From positions 7,546,733 to 7,610,732 of the forward strand of contig CM035358.1 in the NCBI GenBank assembly GCA_020137815.1: a DNA stretch of 64,000 nucleotides, in the 5' to 3' direction. Below are positions 10,326 through 21,584 of this stretch, piece by piece. Each line of letters opens with the position of its first letter. Within the stretch, counting starts at the first letter, position 1. Below the pieces are notes generated by a model. The model made no database searches, was not told where the DNA came from, and saw only the letters and a program-made list of their open reading frames with translations. A program made the translations under genes and the position numbers. The stretch comes from Hormiphora californensis. Its lineage: Eukaryota > Ctenophora > Tentaculata > Cydippida > Pleurobrachiidae.

Positions 10326-11590
10326 ACCGACATTTTGAGCGTGACCAGTGGAGGGGGCCCCGGGACGAGGCCCAGTGGCGGCACCTGCGCTGAGAAGGCA
10401 CCCTCAGGCGACCAAGTGGGATACCAGGACTCCGTGAGAGATCAGGTACCCCAAGTGACGCCAGTGGGAGCAATCTTGGCGCGGGAGCATACCACGGGGT
10501 CAGTCCAGGGAACCGTCAACACAGGTACACACCCAAACCCATTAAAACAATATAGTTATGGCTAGAGCAAGAATCCAGTGAGAATCTCTCACAGGAACGC
10601 TGGCAATAGACTCAACTAAAACTAACGACTAGAGCAAGAATCCAGTGAGAATCTCTCACAGGAACGCTGGCAATAGTCATGACCAAAACCAACGTCACCC
10701 GGCACACAACAAGGATCCAATGTGAAGTTACATTCACATAGGAATACTAGTTGCTGCCGGAATGACAAAACCACCCCCTCTTGGCCAGTAACAAGGATCC
10801 AGAGTAATGCCACCCAGTGGTACACGCTCGTGGAACACTAGTTACAAACCAAACGAGGTAGAACCAATAGTGAATTATCCTTATCTGAAAGCAAAAGTCC
10901 AGTGTTGACGTCACTCAGTGAACCCTACACAAGGAAATTTTGCCTGATGTACAGGAAACATTCTCTCACCCACCCTACTTTCTGCTAGCATGATGGATCC
11001 CTCATGGAAAATCCCGAAACTACCAGAACAGAAAGAGTTAACAACAAGTATGTAGTGTACTCTCTTGACGGAGCCAATCTCTGACCTGAAGCACCTTGGT
11101 GGTGACGGGAGCGAGATGGCGACGACAGGAGGGTTCGTGCAGTAACGCGCCGTGACCGCCCTACTACCAAATAGGATTGGTTATGGCGCTAGCTGAGCGC
11201 GCACTACACTGATAACACCATGTCACCTTGTCTGATCCTCTCCTCTATCTCTCTAACCTGTCCCCTCCTCCAGAGGGGAGAGTATTAAAGAGTGAAAGAG
11301 GAGAAGGATAAGGAGAAGGCACGATATCTCAAGCTTTAGCTCTATACCGGTCTCTACACATCTCAACACCACCATCCCCGCTATCTGCCCCATGGGAAGA
11401 TAGTGGGAAGGAGGAGTAGAAATATGGTAGCCACCGGACAGTCAGTATTACTTCTCATACTTTTAGGCTGTAGGGGTGATTTACTGTCGTCCCCCAGGTC
11501 ACGGAGCCTTAATACCATGACCATGAGGCAGTTCATATCTCCTTTTTATGTTAGGGCATTTCATTACTGCTCCTGCTCCCACCGTATTCT

Positions 11591-14500
11591 ATGGGTGATC
11601 ATTGTTTCTCATTTATTTCCACTCCGAGTGAGAACTCTCACTCTACTCAACATCAAGATACAGGTGGAGCACTCTCCCCACAACCTCAAACACAACCCCT
11701 CCGTTCAGCCCAAAACCCACTTAAGAATTCCGTCCACAACGGAAACGCTAAAGCAGGTAATGGCGCTCATAATGGAAACCCAGCCCAAATCCTAATTAAG
11801 AATTCCGTCCAAAACGGAAACGCTGAAGCAGGAAATGGTGCTCGGAAAGGGAAAACAACACAAAATCGTCTAGCCCGCAAACCGAAAGAGAATTCCGCCC
11901 CAACCGGAAACGCTCAAAAGGGAAACGGTGCAAAAACGGTAGAAACAAATCCTCCGCCAAAGACTTCCTCTGACACCCGGAAACGGGGACAGATTAGGGT
12001 GACCCAGATCAACCTAAACAAAAGTCCTGACGCGTGGGATGACATCATATCCTCAAAACTAACCCAATCCGAAGTGATTCTGGTCCAAGAACCACCTTTG
12101 ATTGGAAAACAAAAGAGAATAAAATCTAGCAATGGGTACACGGCGGTCTATGACAAGACCGCTGAAAGGCCCAGAGCAGGGATTATGATTCACAAAAACA
12201 TATCTAAGCATGTGTTCCTCCTAAACAGTCTAACTGATGGAGACACAGTCACAATTCTCCTGAAATTGGGAAATAAGGCCTCTATTCTCAGCTCCATTTA
12301 TATGGGCAGAGGAATGGAATGCCCTCCTCCTAAGTTCAAAGAGATAGTTGATTACGCAAAGATAAACAACCACGCCCTAGTCCTAGGATCGGACGTAAAT
12401 GCCCACAGCACAGCCTGGGGGAGTGTGCGATTCGATCCAGAAGGAACAACTAGAGGTGAAGCTCTCCTAGACAAAATAATACAAGAAGATTTGCATATCT
12501 CGAATGTAAATAATGCAATAACGTTTGATAATGGCAGATGGGAGAACGTAATCGACCTAACCATAACAAACAACTCAGCAGTCGACTCTATAAGAGAATG
12601 GCAAACCATCAAAGGAGCATGTCGGTCAGACCACGTCCCCATCACATTCGTCATGGGCGACATGGACGGCAGAGACATTCGCACCTTTCAAAACATAAAG
12701 AAAACAAATTGGGGCCAATATCGTGAAATAGCAATCAGTGAAATGGAGAAAAGTAAAACTCTAAATTCAGAAATCAATACGATGGAAGAATTAGAAGAGG
12801 CTACCAAAACCATAACTGAAATCATGATAACGGCATACCAAAAAACCACTCCGACAACATACGTTTCATCTCAAATTAAAGACCCGCCGTGGCTCACGGA
12901 GGAGGTCGAAAAGGCGAGACTAGAAATGTTAGATAAACTTGAGATAGCTCAAGACACCAAAATGCAAAAAGACTGGGCCCTTGCCAGAGCTGCTAGAAAC
13001 AGCCACAGCAAGATACGAGTATATTCCAAGAGAAAATGCTGGAAAGCATGGACGGAAGAACTCGACGCCTTTTCTGATGCACAAAAAATAAGCCATGTCA
13101 TTAAAACCAGTGAAGGTTGTAAACTGAACTGTGTAAACGACAAAAACGGCAACATAACAAGCTCTCCGAAGGAAACATTGCTAGCAATGGCAGACGTCCA
13201 CTTCGGAGACCACAACATCACAAGACCATCAACCCAAGACTATGACAAGATCGGTCGCGGGAAATGGTCTAATGAAAGAACATTCTCAACAACACGCATC
13301 ATTAAAGCCCTACGCGAATTCAGGCCCCTAACTGCAGCGGGCCCGGATAGCATAAGGCCAATAATGATGCAGAAAATAGCCGATACTTTTGCGAAATACT
13401 TCGCAAAAATCGTAACAGCATCTTATGAACTAGGAAAAACTCCAACACTATGGCAGGAAGCGGAAGCAATCTACCTACCCAAACCAGGGAAAGGAGATTA
13501 CCGCCAGCCAAAATCATTCCGAACGATAACCCTGGCATCCAACCTTCAGAAACTTGCTGAAAGGTTGGTGCTATGGCACATCGAAGCGGATCAAAAAGTC
13601 CACAAAAAACTCAATAAATCCCAATACGGCTTCAAGAGGGGGGTCTCTACCGAGACAGCCCTCCACAAAGTAGTAAGGAAAATTGAGAAGACCCTAATGA
13701 ACCAAGGCATAGCGTTGGGCACTTTCCTCGACATCGAGGGAGCGTTCGACAACGTTGCCTTTAAAGCTATCGAAAGAGCACTCCACGCCAAACTCCGTGA
13801 TAAACGGACAGTTGACTGGATAATGTTCACAATCACCAACCGAAAGGTAACAACAAAACTGCTGGGAGAATCATTAACGATCATGGTAACGAGAGGGTGC
13901 CCCCAAGGCGGCATACTCTCTCCATTCTTATGGAACCTAGTCATGGATGATCTTCTCAACCACAGTAAAAAGGAAATACCAGGTGACCTACAGGGATTCG
14001 CCGATGACCTAAGTCTCCTGGTAACAACAACAATGCCCCCCTCCAAGGCAGGCCCCTCGGTGGATATTCTTCCACTAAGGGACGCTACTCAAAAGGGCTT
14101 GACGGCAATCAATAAGTGGTGCAAGACAGTGGGACTTAAGCTTAGTGCTCTAAAGTCCCATATTGTTATCTTCACCCATCGGCAAAACGTTAAAATCAAT
14201 GACCCGATCAAAATCGGGGGAAACTCCATAAACACCGTGAGCTCCACCAAATTCCTTGGTCTTACCCTAGACAGCAAGTTGAATTGGAACGAGCACATTG
14301 TGAAACAAATAAAGAAATGCAAAAACATCCTAATGCAGTGTAGAAGAGTTGTAGGCCCCACGTGGGGACTTAACCCAAAGACCGCATCCTGGATATACAC
14401 AACAATAGTCCGACCAGCTCTTTCCTATGGAGCAATGGTATGGGCAAACGCCATGCTCAAACTCCAAAGAATGGCGCTTAAGATGGTTGCGGGGGCCCTC

Positions 14501-15652
14501 CCCACGACCCCAGCGACAGCATTGGACAAGATTACAAACACGACACCAATAACAGAACATCTTAGATTCTGTGCGGTGAAAACAGCATACACTCTGATGG
14601 CCACAGGGCAGTGGGAAGGCCCAGTAAAATCAGACCTGAAAAACCCCAAGAAGTTCACATCCCACGCCAACACTGTGAACAAAACACTAAGATCCTTACC
14701 GTCTGAGTGGACACACGATCTAACCACCCCTGTACTTTCCCTAGACAGGGATTTCCTAACGGAGATCCCGGACAGGGGGAGTTACAGGGAGGTGGAAAGT
14801 GAGTTCACTACCGTTATATACACGGATGGATCAAAAATAAACGACAATGCGGGAGCTGGACTCACCATCTGGAAAGATGGAGAAGAAACAACCCAAAAGT
14901 CATTTAACCTAGGCCCGCACATATCAGTGCCAGCCTCAGAAATGTTTGCCATACAACAAGCAACACAAACCCTGCTGGACAGCGGAACTGCTAACGAGCG
15001 GGTCCTAATAAACTGCGACAGCCAGGGTACCATAAAAAGCCTAGACACCACCACGTCCAGGTCAAAAACCACATTGAAAACAATATCAAACCTCAACACC
15101 CTATCAATTTGGAACAACGTCACAGTAAGATGGATCCCAGCCCACCAAGGGCACCACGGGAACGAACTTGCTGACGCTTTGGCCAAAAAGGGTGCTCAAA
15201 ATACTTCAGAAGAAACCCTAATCCCAATCCCCAAAGCTGCAGCATATGCAGCCCTAAGGAACAAGATTAAAACCGGTAACAGGAATATATCTAACCACAT
15301 GGACATGATATGGGCTGACCGATTTGGGAAATCTCTGAAAAACATGACTAGAAGTAATCTAAGAGCTGCCACGCACCTTCTCACGGGACATGGCAATCTA
15401 AACTACCATATGAAAAAACTGAAAAAAGTCAACACCACAACCTGCAACCTGTGTGGGATGGAGGACGAAACTGTCAAACACGTACTCACAGAATGCCCAC
15501 TACTGTGGAAACTTCGACAAGAAGTATTCGATAAACTGTGCGTGACTTTGGACGACATAAGACACCACCTGCCCTTCCAAAAAACCGTCACGTTTTACCG
15601 AAGGGCGGAGAAACTACTACACCCCGAGGACCCTCACCCGTCCTCTAGGTAG
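11591..15652 (+). CDS. Retrotransposon polyprotein: endonuclease, RT, RNase H, zinc knuckle
   Basis: The frame is intact, 1353 residues from an ATG at 11591. Residues about 35-110 hold three degenerate repeats of the type NSVxNGNAxAGNGA. The EEP endonuclease follows (about 135-355: ILVQEPPLI, LVLGSDVNAH, ending SDHVPITF). RT spans about 560-860 with FLDIEGAFDNV, PQGGILSPFLW and GFADDLSLLV, the FADD box. RNase H (about 1070-1200) keeps all four acidic positions: YTDGSK, ASEMFAI, INCDSQG and GNELADALA, preceded by WIPAHQGH. The C-terminus has a CNLCG...H....C knuckle. Function: self-nicking of DNA and reverse transcription of its own RNA. No separate gag-like ORF1 is obvious; the N-terminal repeats may substitute. 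All catalytic motifs look intact, so it may be active. Confidence 0.93.
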   Translation: MGDHCFSFISTPSENSHSTQHQDTGGALSPQPQTQPLRSAQNPLKNSVHNGNAKAGNGAHNGNPAQILIKNSVQNGNAEAGNGARKGKTTQNRLARKPKENSAPTGNAQKGNGAKTVETNPPPKTSSDTRKRGQIRVTQINLNKSPDAWDDIISSKLTQSEVILVQEPPLIGKQKRIKSSNGYTAVYDKTAERPRAGIMIHKNISKHVFLLNSLTDGDTVTILLKLGNKASILSSIYMGRGMECPPPKFKEIVDYAKINNHALVLGSDVNAHSTAWGSVRFDPEGTTRGEALLDKIIQEDLHISNVNNAITFDNGRWENVIDLTITNNSAVDSIREWQTIKGACRSDHVPITFVMGDMDGRDIRTFQNIKKTNWGQYREIAISEMEKSKTLNSEINTMEELEEATKTITEIMITAYQKTTPTTYVSSQIKDPPWLTEEVEKARLEMLDKLEIAQDTKMQKDWALARAARNSHSKIRVYSKRKCWKAWTEELDAFSDAQKISHVIKTSEGCKLNCVNDKNGNITSSPKETLLAMADVHFGDHNITRPSTQDYDKIGRGKWSNERTFSTTRIIKALREFRPLTAAGPDSIRPIMMQKIADTFAKYFAKIVTASYELGKTPTLWQEAEAIYLPKPGKGDYRQPKSFRTITLASNLQKLAERLVLWHIEADQKVHKKLNKSQYGFKRGVSTETALHKVVRKIEKTLMNQGIALGTFLDIEGAFDNVAFKAIERALHAKLRDKRTVDWIMFTITNRKVTTKLLGESLTIMVTRGCPQGGILSPFLWNLVMDDLLNHSKKEIPGDLQGFADDLSLLVTTTMPPSKAGPSVDILPLRDATQKGLTAINKWCKTVGLKLSALKSHIVIFTHRQNVKINDPIKIGGNSINTVSSTKFLGLTLDSKLNWNEHIVKQIKKCKNILMQCRRVVGPTWGLNPKTASWIYTTIVRPALSYGAMVWANAMLKLQRMALKMVAGALPTTPATALDKITNTTPITEHLRFCAVKTAYTLMATGQWEGPVKSDLKNPKKFTSHANTVNKTLRSLPSEWTHDLTTPVLSLDRDFLTEIPDRGSYREVESEFTTVIYTDGSKINDNAGAGLTIWKDGEETTQKSFNLGPHISVPASEMFAIQQATQTLLDSGTANERVLINCDSQGTIKSLDTTTSRSKTTLKTISNLNTLSIWNNVTVRWIPAHQGHHGNELADALAKKGAQNTSEETLIPIPKAAAYAALRNKIKTGNRNISNHMDMIWADRFGKSLKNMTRSNLRAATHLLTGHGNLNYHMKKLKKVNTTTCNLCGMEDETVKHVLTECPLLWKLRQEVFDKLCVTLDDIRHHLPFQKTVTFYRRAEKLLHPEDPHPSSR

Positions 15653-15751
15653 AAAACACCACGACTCCAAGAAGTACACCCCAGAAACCTCGAATTTCTG
15701 GTCGGGGTACCTCAAGGCTGGGGAACGTAACCATTGTGCTACATCCCTTCA

Positions 15752-15775
15752 TCTCAGCCCCTCACGGGGCTGAGA
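15752..15775 (+). other. 3'-terminal stem-loop of the inserted retrotransposon
   Basis: TCTCAGCCCC and GGGGCTGAGA form a perfect 10-bp stem around a TCAC loop, about 20 bp before the A/G-rich tail. In several LINE clades the 3' stem-loop is what the RT recognises on its RNA; this is an inference from position and structure. Confidence 0.7.
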
Positions 15776-15804
15776 CAGCCTCTACGAAGAAGAAGAAAGA
15801 AGAA

Positions 15805-18126
15805 GACGGAACGACCTCTGATCATTTTCTTGTATTGGCGGAGCTGTGTATTGAAACTGTAGCAAGTGAATACAAGACTCGTGAAAAAGTGGACATGTAC
15901 AGAGATTTCAAGGCTGTTGATATTGAAATACTTCGATGTGCTTTTAGGAGTGTGGATTGGAGTGAAGCGATGGAATCTGGATCAGCTGAGGAGGTTTTGT
16001 GTATTTATATGAGGAAACTTGAGGAACTTGTGGATAGGACTGTCCCGTTGAAGAGGAGAAAGAAGAGAGGAGCTAAGCTGAGGCCATGGAGAGATAATCC
16101 AGAGGTGCGTCAAGTTCTTCGTCAGCGGCGGAATGCTGAGCGAGCCTGGGAGAACAATAAAACCAGCGTCACGAAGAAGCAGTTCAATGAACTCAAGAGG
16201 CAGTTTGGGCGTGTTGACAAGGAAGCGAGGACGAACTACGTCAAGGAAGACTTGGAGGAGTCCAGAGATGACCCCAAAGCACTTCAAAGGAAATTGAACC
16301 GTCTACTTGGTAATACTGAAACCTTTATGCCTGAAACCACAGATAAGCGGAGGTTAGCGGATGACTTTGCGGACTTCTTTGTTGGAAAAGTTGATAAAAT
16401 CCGGTCTACTGTTATTGGAGAGAAGAATCTGAGGACTAAGAGGAACCCTATTCATCAGACACCCGTCTGTTGTTTTGAGGAATTTGAGGAAGTTTCCCCA
16501 GAGAAACTAAAGAGGATAATCAAAGACATGCCAGACAAGACATGTGATCTTGACCCTATACCGACTTGGTTAGTGAAGGGGTGTATGCATGAGCTAGCTC
16601 CAGTCTTGTGCAGGTTTATTAACCTATCTCTTGGATGTTCCAGTGTTCCTGAACTTCTCCAGCAAGCTTTGGTGTTTCCAACGATTAAGAACCCTTATGG
16701 CGATAAGGACACTTTGACCAATTATCGGCCAGTCTCCAACCTATCTTTTGTCTCCAAGCTTCTTGAAAAGATAGTTCTAGAGCAGCTCAACTCGTATCTT
16801 AATGAGAACGAGTTACTAAATAAGCATCAATCAGGTTACAGGGTGAATCATAGCTGTGAAACCCTACTGATGGGTATGTTTGATGATCTCCTTCGGGATA
16901 TGGATGAAGGAAAGGTCGCAGGCCTCTTTCTATTAGATATGAGCGCCGCTTTTGACACAGTGGACCATGGAAAGCTGCTAGAAGTTCTTGAAGAACGGTT
17001 TGGAGTGAGGGGTTCTGTCTTGGATTGGTTCGCCAACTATCTACAAATGAGGACTTATCGGGTAAACGTGGAAGGGGAACTTTCGAGGATTGTCTCTCTG
17101 ATTTGTGGAGTTCCGCAGGGTTCACTGCTTGGACCTGTGTTGTTTTTACTGTATGTGGAGGAATTGCAAGATTTGGTCAAACCGTATGGCTTAAGGATTA
17201 AACTTTATGCTGATGACTCGCAATTGTACATCAGCTTTGTTCCTACTGATGAGGAAAACTGGAAACTGGCAAAGGAGAGGACTGAGGAATGCTTGTCAAG
17301 TGTGAAAGAGTGGATGAGTGAGCACTGGCTAAAGTGCAATGAGGCAAAGACTGAATTCCTGCTGTTAGGCAAAAACAGCGCCCTGGATAAGATGGCCTAT
17401 CAGCCCACGGTGGACTTTGGTGGAGTGGAGATAAGCCCAGTGGACTTTACGGGGAGTACAGGGAAAACACTAGGAGTGTTCCTTGATAGCAACCTCTCTA
17501 TGGAGAGGCAAATCAACAGTGTTAAGAGGCAATGTGGTTTGTTGTTGAAGAATCTATGGCAGGTAAACCGGTGTCTAGATAGATCGACGAAGATACTCCT
17601 TGTTAAGCAGCTCATCATTTCAAGACTGGATTATTGTAATATCCTTTACCAAGGCTTACCTAAGAAGCTTCTCAACAGCCTTCAGAGAGTCTTGAACTCG
17701 TGTGTCAGATTTGTTTATGGCCTACACGGTCACCAAGACACCTACATGCCATACTTGAAAGAATTGCATGTTCTTCCTGTGGAACAACGAGTCACGTTCA
17801 AAGCATGCCTTATGGCGTACAAGATTGTACATGGATTGGCCCCTGACTACCTGCAAGATCAGGTCCCTGTTGATGATGGACTTCATGTGATCCGGGCTAC
17901 TAGAGGAAATGCTTGGCCTGATGGCCTCAAGCTGAAGTACCCTAAGCTATCAAGTGTCAACGCGACTTCCAAGTTGAGAAGAAGACGTCCGTCGGTTTAC
18001 CTGCCTGAAGTCTGGAATGGGCTTCCCCTTGATCTGAGAGCTGTTGAGTCTGTGGAATCTTTCAAGTCTAAGCTCAAGACTAGTCTTTTCACTGAGGCTT
18101 TTGGTGAGACTGGACTGTCCTCTTAA
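15805..18126 (+). pseudogene. Reverse-transcriptase half of the interrupted CR1/L2-like ORF2
   Basis: The frame runs from the right target duplication to a TAA at 18124. It begins with the SDHFLVLAEL end of the endonuclease, then a basic linker (KRRKKRGAKLRPW). The RT core has NYRPVSNLSFVSKLLEK, LLDMSAAFDTVDH, GVPQGSLLGPVLF and the YADDS catalytic box. After a thumb-like region it ends with RRRRPSVYLPEVWNGLP and SFKSKLKTSLF, a signature of CR1/L2/RTE C-termini. There is no internal stop, so the host copy appears to have been intact when the second element landed in it. Confidence 0.92.
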
Positions 18127-18511
18127 CACTCTCCTTCTTGCTGAGGTATGTGCTCTAGCTGGTACCCGTTTTTAATTATTTTTCTGTATTTAAGCTCGTG
18201 GCGAGCAGAAGTGTGAAGCATAAATTGGGGTTTTTCATAGCACGAGTGTTTTTCTGTGTTTCCAATATACGGACTTTTAAATCATTTTTTAGAGTTCCAG
18301 GACTCTAACTCAGTCTGCTATGTAATCAGTCACCGATAGTTATGTGAGCCGATAGTAATGTGAGCCGGTGTAATTTTTCTTTATTATTTTTGTTCTATTA
18401 GGGATAAGTTGGCGAGGTCTTACCAGTATATTAACCGTTCAGATCATCCTTCAGTGACAGCAGCAGTTTCGCTGCTCTGTCCCTGTCGGATATGGGCGGA
18501 ATATAAACATA

Positions 18512-18532
18512 GTTATTATTATTATTATTATC
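18512..18532 (+). repeat. (TTA)n tail of the CR1/L2-like element
   Basis: The run of TTA/ATT triplets follows GGAATATAAACATAG. It marks the 3' end of the host retrotransposon. Confidence 0.85.
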
Positions 18533-18588
18533 TTATTCCATTATCAATATGTATAACTAATCTCATTTTTATAGTTGCATGACACACA

Positions 18589-18734
<146 letters not shown>

Positions 18735-18855
18735 GGGGGAAGAAAGAAAGAGATTAGTATTACCTATTTTACCAAAATGAATTGTAATTTTATGAATTTA
18801 TAATAATTTTAGTATTCATGCAATTACAGATATTCCAGTGTCAGTTAATTAATCA

Positions 18856-18987
18856 CAGTCAGACCCCGATTTACCGAGAGAATAAACTTCCCCGATATGA
18901 TAGGAATTGAACAGTATTTGACCCCAATATACCGACTTACAAAGCAAACCCATTTCCCGAGCATCCCGGTAAATCGGGGTCCGACTG
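18856..18987. mobile_element. MITE, pogo/Tc1-like termini (CAGTC..GACCCCG)
   Basis: The element starts CAGTCAGACCCCGATTTACCG and ends with the inverted CGGTAAATCGGGGTCCGACTG, 132 bp in all. Both CAGT ends and the CCCCG core resemble pogo/Tigger-type terminal repeats. Further members lie at 21961 and 31247. It is non-autonomous. Confidence 0.8.
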
Positions 18988-19064
18988 TTTGTCTATATAT
19001 GAGTCTCTCAGTATAATATCAGTAGCCCTTCACATTATATAATGCTATTTAGGTTCACTATGTA

Positions 19065-21584
19065 ATGCCATCGTGTGTAGTACACGGCTGCAACCGAAGA
19101 ACGGGTGACAGCATCAGTCAGCTTAAACGTCCGTACCTGAGGTTCCTATCATTTCCTGATGGTGAACAAGGCGATCGTTGGTTGGAAACAATCGGGAGGA
19201 AAGATGATAAGCTAAAGCGGAAAAATATGAGCATCTGTTCTGATCATTTTCGGTGAGAATTTGTAACAAACCTAATCTGAATTGTTATTGTTTTAGCTAC
19301 AGTATTCTTTTAGTACTTGAAATTATATTCCGTGACATTTCAGAGAAGAACAATATGACAAAGTTTCCCTGCTGGCAAATTTGAGGTATATCAAGAATGC
19401 CATTGAAGACAAATCCAGCTCCATTCGGCGCCCCAAGACACTAAAGCTGAAGCAGGGACAAGTACCAAGCATGTTATCAAAGTTTATCCCTGAGTGTGAG
19501 TATCTTTTAGATAACGGTATTAAAATATCTGGTCGACCTTCAGTCGACTCTAGCTCTCGTGGGGCGTATAATTTCTGCCACAGAATATTATAATAAATGG
19601 GTTTATTTAGAAGCATTTGCCATTGATGCCTATGATGAATGAACTACGCCAATTATTTTACAGATCGAGGACCGGGTACTGCTGGAAAACATGTATGGCC
19701 TACTAAAGAAGCTCTTGATTATGTCGGTATGTTTGAGTAGTTGAATATTGTACGGAATATTTCTAGTAATCCGTTTGTATACATACATACATATTCTATA
19801 TTTGTGACGCTCCTCTCTGATCTCTCGTCCTTTTTTGGCGAATACACTGGAACGGGCACCCATCTTAACATATAACCTCTTCCCACAGACAAAATGGAAA
19901 AGGATACCTTGGGAGATAGATTGTCAACCCCCGGACCGTCATCGAGAAATGAAGAGAGTGCCGGTATGTTTGTGTTGATCTGCATCCCATCGTACGGTTA
20001 TAGTACATAAGTTGTATAAAACTTATAAATACATAATCTATTCCCCTCACAGAAACAGTAGACCTTCTATAATAATATGATGTGTTTGTATTTGTTTGCA
20101 TCTCTCTTTCTTTTCCCGCTGCACTATCGAAAGAGACAATAGTAACAGGTTGCCACTGACATTACCCTCTTTAGCAATGAATCACAGACGACACACGGCC
20201 GTGGTTAAGGAGAGAAAGCTCGACTACACGCCCCTGGATCAGGACCCCCTGCAGGGGAAAGAATTCCCTACAACACCAACAAACCTGACTCCACCACATC
20301 CGAGCCAGTCCACAGAACAGCAAGTAAGATATTCTAACAACCCTATAACTTACCCTACCAACTTTTCTTTAACGGTGGTGGATGTTAATTCTACCCTAGT
20401 AAAGGCCACACGGCAATTTCTGGTGAAAATGGGCCCATTTACGGCCACCAACTCGCCCATTCTCAACAATATGGACCCATTTTACGGTGGATGTTAATGG
20501 AATGTTAACCGATATATTCTCAGGAAGGAGGGACTTCAGGAGCAGCATCCCAACCCTATCCTTCTCAGGAGGTGTTTCAGGTAAATGTGCTGCAGCTACT
20601 GCAGGAAATACGGGTCCCTGATTGGCTGATAACCAGTCATGTGACCCAAATAACGAGTTCTGATTGGTTCCTGTGTTTCAGGCAACTGTGCTGCAGCTAC
20701 TGCAGGAAACCGTTGCGTCAAATGCACGATTAGAGAATGAAGTTAACGATCTGACTACCATCCAGTCTGAAACTCAAAAGGGAGTAGTGGCCTTGAAACA
20801 ACAGGTCGCTGACCTACAAAATCAAATGAAAGGTAGATAGTTCACGGGATAATAGGAGTGTGATATCCAGTTAAACTGATTCATTTCAACATTGAAACCA
20901 ATTCCTTTTCCTCAGCTTTATCAGAAGGACTGACGATTCCCGGGGCAAAATTTCAACCGGTCAAGCCAACAGATACCTCCTGGGAGTTGGATCCCGATCC
21001 AGAAACGCGGGAAATACGGAGAGATCTAAAAGACACAACATCTCATAATGAGTTCCTTCGGTATGCACTTGTCCCAATCTGAATCTGATGAACAAACAAG
21101 CACTTTTCCCAATCTGAATCTGATGAACAAACAAGCACTTGTCCCAATCTCATGGACACATTTTATTTGAAATATATCCACGGTTAAAAAATATCCGATC
21201 AGATCGGATCCCATGACCCTAGTGGCCACTATTAGTGACCCCAAACTGGGGAGTGGGGTCCTGGGGTGGTGGGACGTTTGGGTTACAATACATTCAATTC
21301 TCTTCTGACACATAACCACATTCAGTGTCGGCATGAAGAGGAAGTTTGGAGATGACATTGCCACCAAGAGGCTCTTCCGTGAATCCAGCAATATTCCCAA
21401 GGCAGCAAGGGTGGAGCAGGATGGATTACCGGAGGATGCCTTCTTTGACAGGAAGTGGACAAACACCCTACTGCGTGCAGCGGCAAACAGGTTTACTACA
21501 ATCAAACCTGTTGTAATAAGGGGAACTCTCCGAAAACACCTCTCTTATTTGCACTCCAAGAACAACGGGCCGGACGCCGATTGA
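19065..21584 (+). CDS. THAP zinc-finger protein with coiled coil
   Basis: Nine exons join in phase: 19065-19252, 19344-19495, 19664-19726, 19889-19963, 20175-20323, 20524-20580, 20682-20832, 20916-21060 and 21326-21584. Residues 1 to about 105 are a THAP domain: MPSCVVHGC at the start, WLETIGRKDDKLKRKNMSIC then SDHF supplying Cys and His, and LKQGQVPSM matching the AVPTIF box. THAP domains bind DNA through a C2CH zinc site and are often derived from P-element transposase. The middle is Pro/Ser/Thr-rich; residues about 215-265 form a Leu-heptad coiled coil; the C-terminal exon is basic and of unknown fold. It is probably a nuclear DNA-binding regulator. The intron 20581-20681 has an unusual structure (see findings). 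A paralogous set of exons lies at 4217-7399. Confidence 0.85.
20581..20681 (+). other. 101-bp intron equal to one period of a direct duplication
   Basis: The 37-bp sequence at 20572-20608 recurs at 20673-20709 with two mismatches. The copies differ in GTAAAT versus GCAACT, so the first has a 5' splice site just after TTTCAG and the second a 3' splice site. Between them lies TCCCTGATTGGCTGATAAC and the rest of an element whose inverted copy sits at about 31995-32065. Confidence 0.85.

Larger units (their letters stand above)
9719..15804 (+). mobile_element. Full-length-looking non-LTR retrotransposon (APE + RT + RNase H)
   Basis: The element is about 6.1 kb, flanked by 12-bp duplications GACGGAACGACC (9707-9718 and 15805-15816). 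It ends in an A/G-rich tail (ACGAAGAAGAAGAAAGAAGAA) after a 3' stem-loop. It has a long 5' region with internal repeats (9818-10850) and one large ORF. Retained domain motifs and the perfect TSD suggest a recent insertion. Carriage of RNase H places it with I/R1/Tad-like clades rather than CR1. Confidence 0.92.
8854..18532 (+). mobile_element. CR1/L2-like non-LTR retrotransposon, split by a nested insertion
   Basis: The two halves of one ORF2-like frame lie at 8912-9718 and 15805-18126. The left half is an endonuclease domain and the right half a reverse transcriptase. The reading frame joins across the shared sequence GACGGAACGACC (9707-9718 and 15805-15816), the target-site duplication of the inserted element. 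The 3' UTR ends in (TTA)n at 18512-18532, preceded by GGCGGAATATAAACA, which is typical of the CR1/L2 group. No ORF1 is seen, so the 5' end is probably truncated near 8854-8911. Confidence 0.9.

Noticed and set aside
12352-15591. Minus-strand frames across the retrotransposon ORF
   Set aside because: Shadows of the intact plus-strand polyprotein.
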